Positions 9,671 through 17,715 of a stretch of DNA of 27,992 bases are shown here, piece after piece. The notes beneath the pieces are model-generated. The model saw nothing but the letters and a program-made list of their open reading frames with translations, was not told the origin of the DNA and searched no databases. This DNA comes from an uncultured Clostridia bacterium (GTDB lineage Bacteria > Bacillota > Clostridia > Christensenellales > Maliibacteriaceae), in the NCBI GenBank assembly GCA_934613185.1, contig CAKTSO010000009.1, positions 1 to 27,992 of the forward strand. The letters run 5' to 3'. Numbering within the stretch: the first letter of the stretch is position 1; every line of letters begins with the position of its first letter. Position numbers and translations under genes: made by a program.

Positions 9671-9896
9671 CGCTTCGATCGATCTTCTTTTTTACGATCC
9701 GCATGCAGATAAGCAACGTCGCCGCGACTGCGATCGTGAACATTCCCGATATCGCAATGGAAAGATCCCGCGGCGCGGACGTCATCGCGTACAGATCCCG
9801 CCAAAGCCGGTAGTTAAAGATTTGATAAAGGCTCGTGCCGAGAAAGACGCCGATCACGCACCGCAGCGCCGTTTTCAGCGCGGCGTAAAGCTTCAT
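9671..9896 (-). CDS. small two-helix membrane protein, unrecognised; no stop codon before the terminator
   Basis: An ATG at 9896, 19 bases after the mlpA stop, opens about 75 codons encoding two hydrophobic stretches (about residues 8-27 and 46-65) joined by a loop with NYRLWRDLYA, then a basic segment RIVKKKIDR. The frame has no stop before the palindromic terminator at 9643-9670. It continues, open, antisense through dpaB to 9198 (232 codons in all), where it no longer looks protein-like. I give only the part upstream of the terminator. The ribosome-binding site is weak (no GGAGG). It occupies the place of ymxH in B. subtilis but does not resemble it. A frameshift, a sequencing error or a decayed gene are all possible. 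Confidence 0.45.
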
Positions 9897-9915
9897 CGCC
9901 TGTGATTGCTTCCGA

Positions 9916-11178
9916 TTACTCTTTTAAGAATGCGGCCGCGGCCTTCTCCACGCCGTCTTTCGGGCCGATGGCCGCGAGCGCGGGCGGCGCGGCGAAACAG
10001 ATCTTTGCCGCCGCCATGACGTCGTCCATCGTGACGTTCGCGATCGAGGAAAGCACTTGTTCGGCGGACTTGACTTCGCCCGTCATAAGATAGCTTCTGC
10101 CGATGGCCATCATGCGGTTGGAGCTTGACTCGCTACCCAAAATATAGTTGCCGCGAAGCTGGCTTCGGCTGCGCACAAGTTCCGACTCTTCGATCCCGCC
10201 GCGCAGAACGTCGTCGATCTGCGCACGGACGATATCGCCGACGGCGTCCGCCTGCTGAAGCGTCATGCCGCCGTAGACGGTGAACGTGCCGCAGTCGACA
10301 TACTGCGTCGGATACGAATAGACCGAATAGGCAAGGCCGCGCGACTCGCGGATTTCCTGAAACAGGCGCGAGCTCATCCCGCCGCCGAAAATATTGTTGA
10401 AAACCATCATGCCGTAGCGATCCGGCGAATCCTGACAGACGCCGCCGAAGCCGAGGCAAATATGAAGCTGCTCCGTCGGGCGCGCAATGGTGCGGTGCCG
10501 CGGCGCGGGATCGAACGCGGGGTCGACCGCCGCTTCGCCCGTGCCGTCATACGGCCAGCCGCGCGTCATTTCGTTCAGCTTCCGTTCCACCGCGTCGGCG
10601 TCAAAATTGCCCGCCAGCGCGACGACGACGTTTTTCGCGTGATAGCGGCGGCGCATATAGGCGCGGATGCCGTCCTCCGTCATCGCGGAGACACTTTCGC
10701 GCGTGCCCAAAATCGGCCGCGCCAGCGGATGCGCGCCGAAATACGCCTCGCTGACCAGATCATGAACGAGATCCTCCGGAGTGTCCTCGACCATGTTGAT
10801 CTCCTCGATCACGACGCCTTTTTCGCGCTTCATCTCCTCGGAATCGAACTTCGGATCCTGAAGCATGTCCGTCAGAACGTCAAGAACCAGTTCAAGATCG
10901 CTGTCCATGCAGCGCGCGTAAAAGCAGGTGTATTCCTTTGCGGTAAACGCGTTGATCTGCCCGCCGATCTCGTCGATCGTCACGGAGATGTCGCGCGCGC
11001 TTCGGCGCGACGTGCCCTTGAAGAGCATATGTTCAATAAAATGCGAGACGCCCATTTCGTCGTCCCGCTCGTTGCGCTGGCCGGTGCGCACCCAAAAGCC
11101 CACCGTCACCGAATGCAGCGTATCGTTTTTTTCGCCCACAAGACGAATGCCGTTTTCCAGCGTCCGTTCGATCAGCAT
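9916..11178 (-). CDS. mlpA: M16 family zinc metallopeptidase (MlpA-like processing protease)
   Basis: Insulinase-type zinc peptidase of 420 aa. The inverted zinc motif HFIEH is at 46-50, with the distal glutamate in VVIEEINM (about 125-126). The C-terminal half has the family's FNNIFGGGMSSRLFQEIRE and GLAYSVYSY segments. The start at 11178 (MLIERTLENG) matches the family N-terminus and has GAGGG 7 bases upstream. An ATG at 11205 has AAGGAGG only 2 bases away, too close for normal use. A TATAAT (11215-11220) precedes it but lacks a -35. In B. subtilis mlpA follows ylxY after pnp, as here. The natural substrate is unknown. Confidence 0.94.
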   Translation of the reverse strand: MLIERTLENGIRLVGEKNDTLHSVTVGFWVRTGQRNERDDEMGVSHFIEHMLFKGTSRRSARDISVTIDEIGGQINAFTAKEYTCFYARCMDSDLELVLDVLTDMLQDPKFDSEEMKREKGVVIEEINMVEDTPEDLVHDLVSEAYFGAHPLARPILGTRESVSAMTEDGIRAYMRRRYHAKNVVVALAGNFDADAVERKLNEMTRGWPYDGTGEAAVDPAFDPAPRHRTIARPTEQLHICLGFGGVCQDSPDRYGMMVFNNIFGGGMSSRLFQEIRESRGLAYSVYSYPTQYVDCGTFTVYGGMTLQQADAVGDIVRAQIDDVLRGGIEESELVRSRSQLRGNYILGSESSSNRMMAIGRSYLMTGEVKSAEQVLSSIANVTMDDVMAAAKICFAAPPALAAIGPKDGVEKAAAAFLKE

Positions 11179-11260
11179 GGTTTTGCCCTCGCTTTTGATT
11201 TTCATTGCCTCCTTATTATAGCACATCGCATGCGGCTTTTTCCTTTTTTCCCTTTTCCTG

Positions 11261-11998
11261 TCAGCGGATCTCCCGCGCGTCCGCGCTTTTTTGCAGAAGT
11301 TCGCCGATGGGCACGACGGACAGCCCCTTTTCTTCCAAAATGTCGAGGATCTGCGGCAGCGCTTTGAGCGTCGCCGCGGTCGGATGGATCAGCAAAATGC
11401 CGCCGCGATCCATCTTGTCGCGCACGCGCGATAAAATCAGCTCCACATCCTGATCGCGCCAGTCGATCGTGTCGGCGCTCCACATCACGGGCGTATACCC
11501 GAGGTCGCGCGCCGCGCGGATGGTCGTGTCGTTATAATCGCCCGACGGCGGCGCGAAGATCGACATGCCGACGCCCGCCGCGCGGACGACCGCCTCGTGA
11601 CATTTTCGAATTTCTTCGCAGTTTTCCTCATACGACAGCGTCGAATGCTGCAAATGACGATAGCCGTGGTTGCCGAGTTCCTGCCCGCTTTCGGCGATCC
11701 GCCGCGTGAGCGACGCGTTGGCGTCGACGAAGACGCCGCCCATGTTCCATGTGATGCGAGTGTTCCTCTCGCGCAGGATATCGAGCATCGCGGGAATGTA
11801 CTCCGCGCCCTGATAGACGTTGCACTGGATCGCGCAGTACGGCACGTCCGCGCCCTGATAGACGGGTTTGTCTTTGGATTCGTAAAACACCGCGCGGATC
11901 TGCGGCGTCATCGTCGCCGCATACAGCGACAAAACGACCGCGAGGATCATAAAGTTCACCGCGTTTTTCCGAAAAAAACGGCGCAGTCTGCCTGCCAT
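11261..11998 (-). CDS. ylxY: YlxY-like polysaccharide deacetylase-fold protein, catalytic motifs degenerate
   Basis: A 245-aa protein with a short basic N-terminus, one membrane anchor (about residues 13-30) and an extracytoplasmic NodB-type domain. Motif 2 (NHGYRH, H111 and H115), motif 4 (DTIDW, 176-180) and motif 5 (LLIHP, H205) are present. Motif 1, normally TFDDG, reads QCNVY (58-62), so both aspartates are lost. Motif 3 reads APPSG (149-153) instead of RPPYG. Classic metal-dependent deacetylation is therefore doubtful. The start has AAAGGAG 6 bases upstream; an ATG 10 codons earlier lacks one. The place between pnp and mlpA is that of ylxY in B. subtilis. The fold assignment is firm; the function is not. 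Confidence 0.88.
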   Translation of the reverse strand: MAGRLRRFFRKNAVNFMILAVVLSLYAATMTPQIRAVFYESKDKPVYQGADVPYCAIQCNVYQGAEYIPAMLDILRERNTRITWNMGGVFVDANASLTRRIAESGQELGNHGYRHLQHSTLSYEENCEEIRKCHEAVVRAAGVGMSIFAPPSGDYNDTTIRAARDLGYTPVMWSADTIDWRDQDVELILSRVRDKMDRGGILLIHPTAATLKALPQILDILEEKGLSVVPIGELLQKSADAREIR

Positions 11999-12082
11999 GC
12001 CGCTCTCCTTTCCGCCGCGTCCGGCCAATCTTTTTGTAAGATACGTTCACTGACAGCATACGCATTTGCAGGGTAAATTATG

Positions 12083-12139
12083 TAAAAATAAAAAACAGGC
12101 GCGGGATGCAGCCTGTTTCGGCCGGATCCCATGCCTGTT
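12083..12139 (-). terminator. intrinsic terminator after the trigger-factor-like lipoprotein gene
   Basis: On the minus strand AACAGGC-AT-GGGAT pairs with ATCCC-GC-GCCTGTT across an 18-base loop and runs into TTTTTTATTTTT. It starts about 22 bases after the stop. The remaining 85 bases to ylxY hold its ribosome-binding site but no promoter I can support. Confidence 0.88.
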
Positions 12140-12161
12140 CTTCGTCGATGAAAAACGTCGG

Positions 12162-13211
12162 TCACTCCGCCCGGGCGGGCGTGTTCCATTCCAGCAGCTT
12201 TTCGTTGACCATGTCGAAAAGCATGTTCTCGCGGATCAGATCGAGATCGTAGGTCTTCTCGAATTCCTCGCGGTTGTCGGTATAGCCGTAGCGGGCAAGG
12301 TAAGTGTCGATGCGCGCTTCGTACTCCTCGTCCGTCACGCTCATGCCCTCTTTCGCGGCGACTGCACTGTAGAACAGCTTCTGGCAGAGCGTGTCGCGCG
12401 CGTAATCGCTCGCGGTCGTCTCGAAATCCTCCATCGTGGAGCCCGCAAGCGCCAGGTAGTCCTCAAGGGAATAGCCGTACTGCTTGGCAAGGTTCGTATA
12501 ATACGTCTTGAACTCGTTGTAATATGCCTTGCTGTCGGCATCCTTCAAATCGAACGTGCACTGCGCGAGCGCCTGCGTGCGGATGTCCTCGAGGATGGTC
12601 TGCGTGGCCTCGCTCTGCTTCTGCGCAAGCATCTGCTCGTAGAGATACTCCTCGAATTCCTCGGTCGTCGTGTAAGTGCCGCTTGTATACTCGTTGACAA
12701 ACTCGTCGGTGTACTCGGGGCGCACGTCGCGGCAGACATAATGAATCGTGACGTCGAACGTCGCGTCCTTGCCCGCAAGATCGGGATTGTTTTTATAAGG
12801 ATCGGGGAATGTGACGTCGATCGTCGTCGTTTCGCCGACGGTCTTGCCGATGAGCGAGGACTCGAAACCGTCGATCATCGTCCCGGAGCCGATCGTCAAA
12901 GACGCGCCGGTTCCCTTGGAATCGCCGCCTTCAAAGGCGGTGCCGTCCACATAGCCGACATAATCGATCCACAGCGTGTCGCCGTCCTCGACCTTCGTGC
13001 CCTTGCGGGAAGAATCCTCCTCCTGCGTCGTCTTGCTGTCAAGAACTTTTTCGACATAGGCGTCGATCTCTTCCTGCGTGACGGTTACGTCCACCGTCTG
13101 ATAGGTAAAGCCCTTATATTCGCCGAGCGTGATCGAGCTTTTCGCGCCGCAGCCGAACATCACGAGGCACATCAGCGCGGCAAGCGCCGCTCGCATCCAT
13201 CTTTTTTTCAT
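12162..13211 (-). CDS. extracytoplasmic trigger-factor-like peptidyl-prolyl isomerase lipoprotein
   Basis: A 349-aa product with a lipoprotein signal peptide: basic MKKRWMR, a hydrophobic core, then LVMFGC with lipidation expected at C21. Residues about 70-160 form an FKBP-type isomerase domain close to that of trigger factor (GDTLWIDYVGYVDG, GTMIDGFESSLIG, FPDPY, then LAGKDATFDVTIHYV). The rest is a helical, acidic C-terminal region like the trigger factor/SurA chaperone arm. The ribosome-binding N-domain of trigger factor is absent. The likely role is folding of exported proteins at the outer face of the membrane, by inference. AAGGAG lies 6 bases before the ATG. It is inserted between pnp and ylxY and has its own terminator. 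Confidence 0.88.
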   Translation of the reverse strand: MKKRWMRAALAALMCLVMFGCGAKSSITLGEYKGFTYQTVDVTVTQEEIDAYVEKVLDSKTTQEEDSSRKGTKVEDGDTLWIDYVGYVDGTAFEGGDSKGTGASLTIGSGTMIDGFESSLIGKTVGETTTIDVTFPDPYKNNPDLAGKDATFDVTIHYVCRDVRPEYTDEFVNEYTSGTYTTTEEFEEYLYEQMLAQKQSEATQTILEDIRTQALAQCTFDLKDADSKAYYNEFKTYYTNLAKQYGYSLEDYLALAGSTMEDFETTASDYARDTLCQKLFYSAVAAKEGMSVTDEEYEARIDTYLARYGYTDNREEFEKTYDLDLIRENMLFDMVNEKLLEWNTPARAE

Positions 13212-13278
13212 AGCCTGCTCCTTTTTTCGTTTTGTCCAGATATCATCCTATCGCGCCTTTGTGACCGCCGTGTGACGG

Positions 13279-13325
13279 AAAAAAGCGCGGCGGAGGGAAG
13301 TTTCCGTCCCCACCGCCGCCTTTTT
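13279..13325 (-). terminator. intrinsic terminator after pnp (likely two-way)
   Basis: On the minus strand GCGGCGG pairs with CCGCCGC, with an inner GGGA/TCCC helix, followed by GCTTTTTT. It begins about 12 bases after the pnp stop. On the plus strand the same hairpin ends in CTTTTT, so it may act in both directions. Confidence 0.85.
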
Positions 13326-13336
13326 AAAGCACGATA

Positions 13337-15442
13337 TTATTCTTCGTCTTCCTTGAACTCGTCTTCGCCGACGCCGTAATGGATCAGGTTGACGCGGCCC
13401 TGCTTGTCGATCTCGTTGACCTTGACAAGAAGCGTATCGCCGATGTTGCAGTAATCCTCGACCTTTTCAAGGCGGCCCTTGGTGAGCTTGGAGATATGCA
13501 CCATGCCGTCCTTGCCGGGCAGAAGCTCGACGAACGCGCCGAAGGGCATGATCCGAACGACGGTCCCGCGGAACACGTCGCCGACCTTGATCTCGCGGAC
13601 GATGGACTGGATCTTCTTCTTCGCAGCCTTGGCAGCGTCGCTGTCGGGCGTGGAGATATAAACGCGGCCGTCGTCTTCGATGTCGATCTTCACGCCGGTC
13701 TCGGCAATGATCTTGTTGATGGTCTTGCCGCGCGGGCCGACGACCTCGCCGATCTTCTCGGGATTGATCGAGAAGGTGATGATCTTGGGCGCGTAGCGGG
13801 AAAGCTCCTCGCGCGGGGCGGGCAGCACTTCGAGCATCTTGTTCAGAATGAACAGACGACCCTCGCGCGCCTGCGCAAGCGCACGGCGCAGAATGCGCTC
13901 GTCAATGCCCTTGATCTTGATATCCATCTGGATCGCCGTGATGCCGTGCTCGGTACCGGCGACTTTGAAGTCCATGTCGCCAAGGAAGTCTTCCAGACCC
14001 TGAATATCGGTCATGATCGCGATATTGCCGTTGGAATCGTCCTTGATCAGACCCATCGCAACGCCGGCCACGGGCGCCTTGATCGGCACGCCGGCATCCA
14101 TCAGCGCCAGCGTCGAACCGCAGACGCTCGCCATGGAGGTCGAGCCGTTGGAAGAGATCGCCTCGGAGACGACGCGGATCGCATAGGGGAACTCGTCCTC
14201 GCCGGGGATCATCGGCTCGAGCGCGCGCTCGGCCAGCGCGCCGTGACCGATCTCGCGGCGGCCGGGTCCGCGCATGGGGCGCGTCTCGCCGGTGGAGTAA
14301 GAGGGCATGTTATAGTGATGCATATAGCGCTTCTGATCGTCGCTGGTGATGCCGTCCAAAATCTGGACTTCGCCCATCGCGCCGAGGGTGGCGATGCTCA
14401 TGACCTGCGTCTGGCCGCGGGTGAAGACCGCGGAACCGTGCGGACGCGGCAGAATGCCGACTTCGCACCAGATGGGGCGGATCTCCGTCATCGCACGGCC
14501 GTCGGGACGAATGCCGTGGTTGATGATCTTGTCGCGGACGATCTCCTTGGTAATGCCGTAGACGATGTCGCTGATGTCCTTTTCGCTGTCGGGATATTCC
14601 TCGGCGAAATGCTCGATGACCTCGGCTTCCATCTCGTTGCTGCGGCGGGTGCGCTCGTCACGGTCGAACGTGTCAAGGCTCCAGCGAACCTTCTCGGTCG
14701 CGTATTCGCGGACAAGGCGCTCGAACTCGGCGTCGGGCTTATGCGGCTCGAACGCGAGCTTCTCCACGCCGACTTTCTCCTGAATGTCGCTGATGAAGGC
14801 GACGATGCGCTTGATCTCCTCATGCGCCTTCAAAATCGCCTGAAGCATCGTCTCTTCGCTGACTTCATGCGCGCCGGCCTCGACCATCATGACGGCGTCC
14901 TTCGTGCCGGAGACGACAAGGTGCAGATCGCTTCTGGAGCGCTGCTCCTCGGAGGGGTTGATGACGATCTCGCCGTCGACCAGGCCGACCAGAACGGAAC
15001 CCGTCGGACCCATAAAGGGCAGGTTGGAAATGGACAGCGCCGCGGAAGAACCGATCATGGCGAGCACGTCGGTGGGCACGTCGTTGTCGACGGACAAAAC
15101 CGTGGCGACGATCTGCACGTCGTTGCGGAAGGTCTTCGGGAACAGCGGACGGATGGGGCGGTCGATCAGGCGGCAGGACAGGATCGCACGCTCGCTGGGG
15201 CGACCCTCGCGCTTGATAAAGCCGCCGGGGATCTTGCCCGCAGCGTAGAGTTTTTCTTCGTATTCAACGCTCAAAGGGAAAAAGTCGATCCCCTCGCGCG
15301 GCTTTTTGGAACCGGTCGCGCAGACCAGGACATAGCTTTCGCCCATGTGCACAAGCACGGAGCCGCCAGCCTGCCCGGCGTATTTGCCCGTCTCGATGAC
15401 GAGCTGCCGGCCTGCCAGTTCCATCTGGAAAACCTGATGCAT
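13337..15442 (-). CDS. pnp: polyribonucleotide nucleotidyltransferase (PNPase)
   Basis: 3'-5' phosphorolytic exoribonuclease central to mRNA decay. The 701-aa product has two RNase PH domains separated by a helical linker (with KREGRPSERAILSCRLIDRP in the first), a KH domain (about 557-618, with VVGPRGKTIN) and a C-terminal S1 domain (about 620-690, with GAFVELLPGKDGMVHIS). Length is normal. The start is the ATG at 15442 with AAGGAG 6 bases upstream; the frame stays open 30 codons further but without family similarity. rpsO-pnp is one of the most conserved bacterial gene pairs. A terminator separates the two here, so pnp depends on read-through or on a promoter I could not identify. Confidence 0.98.
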   Translation of the reverse strand: MHQVFQMELAGRQLVIETGKYAGQAGGSVLVHMGESYVLVCATGSKKPREGIDFFPLSVEYEEKLYAAGKIPGGFIKREGRPSERAILSCRLIDRPIRPLFPKTFRNDVQIVATVLSVDNDVPTDVLAMIGSSAALSISNLPFMGPTGSVLVGLVDGEIVINPSEEQRSRSDLHLVVSGTKDAVMMVEAGAHEVSEETMLQAILKAHEEIKRIVAFISDIQEKVGVEKLAFEPHKPDAEFERLVREYATEKVRWSLDTFDRDERTRRSNEMEAEVIEHFAEEYPDSEKDISDIVYGITKEIVRDKIINHGIRPDGRAMTEIRPIWCEVGILPRPHGSAVFTRGQTQVMSIATLGAMGEVQILDGITSDDQKRYMHHYNMPSYSTGETRPMRGPGRREIGHGALAERALEPMIPGEDEFPYAIRVVSEAISSNGSTSMASVCGSTLALMDAGVPIKAPVAGVAMGLIKDDSNGNIAIMTDIQGLEDFLGDMDFKVAGTEHGITAIQMDIKIKGIDERILRRALAQAREGRLFILNKMLEVLPAPREELSRYAPKIITFSINPEKIGEVVGPRGKTINKIIAETGVKIDIEDDGRVYISTPDSDAAKAAKKKIQSIVREIKVGDVFRGTVVRIMPFGAFVELLPGKDGMVHISKLTKGRLEKVEDYCNIGDTLLVKVNEIDKQGRVNLIHYGVGEDEFKEDEE

Positions 15443-15515
15443 GTTCTTCTCCTTACAATATTGGCGATCACGCCATTCGATTCTCGTTTGGTACCAATTT
15501 TCTTTCGTGTCAATG

Positions 15516-15545
15516 AAAAACAAGAGCGGCAAGCGCGCTTGCCGC
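15516..15545 (-). terminator. intrinsic terminator between rpsO and pnp
   Basis: On the minus strand GCGGCAAG-CGCG-CTTGCCGC is a perfect 8-bp stem, followed by TCTTGTTTTT. It starts 13 bases after the rpsO stop. It may be partial, letting some transcription through into pnp, as known for rpsO-pnp in other bacteria. Confidence 0.8.
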
Positions 15546-15558
15546 CCATGTTTGAGCG

Positions 15559-15822
15559 TTATTTACGCAGACCAAGCTCCGCGATCAGGGCGCGGTAGCG
15601 CTCGATGTCCTTCTTTTTGAGATAGTTGAGCATGCCGCGGCGCTGACCGACCATCTTCAAAAGGCCGCGACGGGAATGATGATCCTTCTTGTGGACCTTG
15701 AGATGCTCGTTCAGATGGTTGATGCGCTGCGTCAAAAGCGCGATCTGAACCTCGGGCGAGCCGGTGTCGCCCTCGTGGGTTTTGTACTGTTCGATGACCT
15801 GTTCCTTCCAATTGGCTTCCAT
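15559..15822 (-). CDS. rpsO: 30S ribosomal protein S15
   Basis: S15 binds 16S rRNA early in assembly of the 30S platform. The 87-aa product has the usual length and hallmarks: HEGDTGSPEVQIALLTQRI, then HKKDHHSRRGLL, then LNYLKKKD near the end. The ATG at 15822 has AAGGAGG 10 bases upstream; the open frame extends 15 codons further without family similarity. It has its own near-consensus promoter (15978-16006), a leader of about 150 nt and a terminator, so it can be expressed apart from the upstream ribF operon and from pnp. A leader of this length would suit S15 autoregulation, which is known in other bacteria. Confidence 0.98.
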   Translation of the reverse strand: MEANWKEQVIEQYKTHEGDTGSPEVQIALLTQRINHLNEHLKVHKKDHHSRRGLLKMVGQRRGMLNYLKKKDIERYRALIAELGLRK

Positions 15823-15977
15823 GTTGAGAAACCCTCCTTGATAGAAAATTAGAAACCCCGCAAGCATCGTCGTGCGTCAAAATTCACGGCGCGAAACCCG
15901 CCGTCAAGGCGACGCGCACGACAGCGCAGACGGTTTTTTTGTAAAACATGCGGCAAACGCGCACGTTTAACTCAAAT

Positions 15978-16006
15978 ATTATAGCACGCTCTTTTGCTCG
16001 ATGCAA
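15978..16006 (-). promoter_or_regulatory. rpsO promoter
   Basis: On the minus strand TTGCAT (16001-16006), 17 bases, then a perfect TATAAT (15978-15983). The -35 overlaps the last codons of ribF. The start would be near 15971, giving an rpsO leader of about 150 nt. Confidence 0.8.
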
Positions 16007-16011
16007 TCTTT

Positions 16012-17715
16012 TTACGCCTTTGCACCCGACTGCGCCTCAAAATAAGCGCGCGCCGCGGCAACGTCGGCGTCGATCTGCGCGGAAAGCTGCGCGAACGTGC
16101 CGAATTTCTTCTCCGGTCGGATCATCTGCAAAAGCTCCACGCGGACGTGCTGATCGTAGCAGTCGCCGGAAAAATCGAGGATATGCGTCTCGATCACGGG
16201 CATTTGCAGCGCGTCGACCGTCGGATGCACGCCGATATTCGTCACCGCCGGCATCATCTCGCCTTCCTGAATGCTGATGCGGGAGACGTACACGCCGTTG
16301 GCGGGCACGAGCATGCCCGGTGTCGGCGACAGGTTCGCCGTCGGGAATCCCAAAAGCGCGCCCCGCTGCGCGCCGCGGCTGACCGTGCCGACGACCGCAT
16401 AGGGCCGCGTCAGGCAGGCGTTGGCGAACGCGATGTCCCCGCGTGCCGCCGCCGCGCGAATGGCGGAGGAAGAGACCTTCTGTCCGTTGGCGGTCACGTC
16501 CGGCACGACGTGCACGGAAATGCCGAAATCGCCCGCCTCGGCCATCAGCGTCTTCGCGTTTCCGCGGCCGCCGCGGCCGAACACGGCATCCTGACCGATG
16601 ACAATATGCGTCATGTCAAGCTCGCGCACGAGCATGGCGATAAATTCCCGATAATCCATCGACGCGAACTGCGGCGTGAAATGATAGACGTTGAAGCAGT
16701 CCATTCCATGCTGCGTCAAAAGCGCGATGCGATCTTCCAGCGTCGACAGGTACGGCACGGGCTTTCCCGTCAAGATCGACGCGGGATGCTCATAGAACGT
16801 CACGACGTGAAGCGGCAGCCCGAGCTGGTCGGCGTCGCGCCGCGCCATGGCGAGCATATGCTGATGCCCCGCGTGGACGCCGTCGAACATGCCCAGCGCC
16901 ACGACGACGCCGTGGTTGTGCGGCCGCACGAACGCCTCGCGCACGCCGCCGTCCGCCTGTTCGGGCGCGGGCCTTTCAAACACAGGCTCCTGCGCGGCCT
17001 CCTCGTCATATCCCGGGACCGTTTCGGCCGCCATGTCGTATTCGGGTTCCGCATAAGCGGCGGTCTGCCCGAACTCTTCGTATTCGTTGTATTCCGACGC
17101 GTCGGAATACTGATCGTCCGCCGGTTCGTCGAAAACGACTTCCTGCGCGGCGTCGAAATTCTGCGGCTCTTCTTCCCATGCCTGCGCAGGTTCGGCCGCA
17201 TCGGCATTCGCCGCTTCGGATTCGTCCGAAACCACTTCCTGCTCCTGCGCATAGGCGTCGAAATCGTCTTCCAGATAGGCGTCCAATTCGTCGCTTTGCG
17301 CGGGGGCAGAAGCCGCCGCTTCGTTTTGACCCATCAGATCGTCCATCAGATCGTCCACTTCGTCCGCGCCGTTTTTCGGCTCTTCGCTCTTATACGCAAT
17401 CGGCGCGGCGGGCCGCTCGTCCGCCGTCTTCGGCTCGTTCCGGAAGATCGAACGGCGAAACGGCGCACGCGGGCGCGCGGGCGCGGACGGTTCTTCGCCC
17501 GGCTCCACGCGGCGAATATTCAGCACCGCGGAAGGTTCGCTGCGGCGCAGCGCGGCGGGCGCATCGTCAAAGGGATCGTCCTGCTCGGCGAAAGCGTCGC
17601 CCACAGGCGCGTCGTCAAAATTTTCCGGCATATCCGAAACGAAAAACGGGTCGCTTTCATCGACGCGTTCCACGCCCAGCTTGGCCAGAAACTTTTGAAA
17701 CCCGGATTTCTTCAC
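16012..17715 (-). CDS. ribF: bifunctional riboflavin kinase/FAD synthetase with long acidic N-terminal extension
   Basis: Makes FMN from riboflavin and then FAD. The catalytic part is complete: nucleotidyltransferase motif MFDGVHAGH at about 276-284, VIGQDAVFGRGGRGN, SSSAIR, then the kinase domain with LGFPTANL, NIGVHPTV and ETHILDF. Family proteins are about 310 aa; this one is 567. Residues 1-265 are an extra region rich in Asp, Glu, Ala and Pro, probably disordered, that opens with a possible amphipathic helix (GFQKFLAKLGV). The GTG start at 17715 has AGGAGG 7 bases upstream and no comparable site precedes the catalytic domain, so the long form is favoured. It follows truB by 48 bases, as in many Firmicutes. 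Confidence 0.93.
   Translation of the reverse strand: MKKSGFQKFLAKLGVERVDESDPFFVSDMPENFDDAPVGDAFAEQDDPFDDAPAALRRSEPSAVLNIRRVEPGEEPSAPARPRAPFRRSIFRNEPKTADERPAAPIAYKSEEPKNGADEVDDLMDDLMGQNEAAASAPAQSDELDAYLEDDFDAYAQEQEVVSDESEAANADAAEPAQAWEEEPQNFDAAQEVVFDEPADDQYSDASEYNEYEEFGQTAAYAEPEYDMAAETVPGYDEEAAQEPVFERPAPEQADGGVREAFVRPHNHGVVVALGMFDGVHAGHQHMLAMARRDADQLGLPLHVVTFYEHPASILTGKPVPYLSTLEDRIALLTQHGMDCFNVYHFTPQFASMDYREFIAMLVRELDMTHIVIGQDAVFGRGGRGNAKTLMAEAGDFGISVHVVPDVTANGQKVSSSAIRAAAARGDIAFANACLTRPYAVVGTVSRGAQRGALLGFPTANLSPTPGMLVPANGVYVSRISIQEGEMMPAVTNIGVHPTVDALQMPVIETHILDFSGDCYDQHVRVELLQMIRPEKKFGTFAQLSAQIDADVAAARAYFEAQSGAKA

Noticed and set aside
11215..11220. TATAAT directly before the mlpA region as a promoter
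   Set aside because: No -35 is found (GGAAAA at 17 bases), and the start would fall almost on the first ATG; kept only as a remark in the mlpA entry.
15485..15513. TTGACA upstream of pnp (15508-15513) as a promoter
   Set aside because: The matching -10 position reads CAAACG at 17 bases and nothing better lies at 16-19, so I did not call it.
13379..15598. Plus-strand open frame of 739 codons opposite pnp and rpsO
   Set aside because: Antisense shadow; PNPase on the other strand is complete and conserved, and this frame has no ribosome-binding site or domain.
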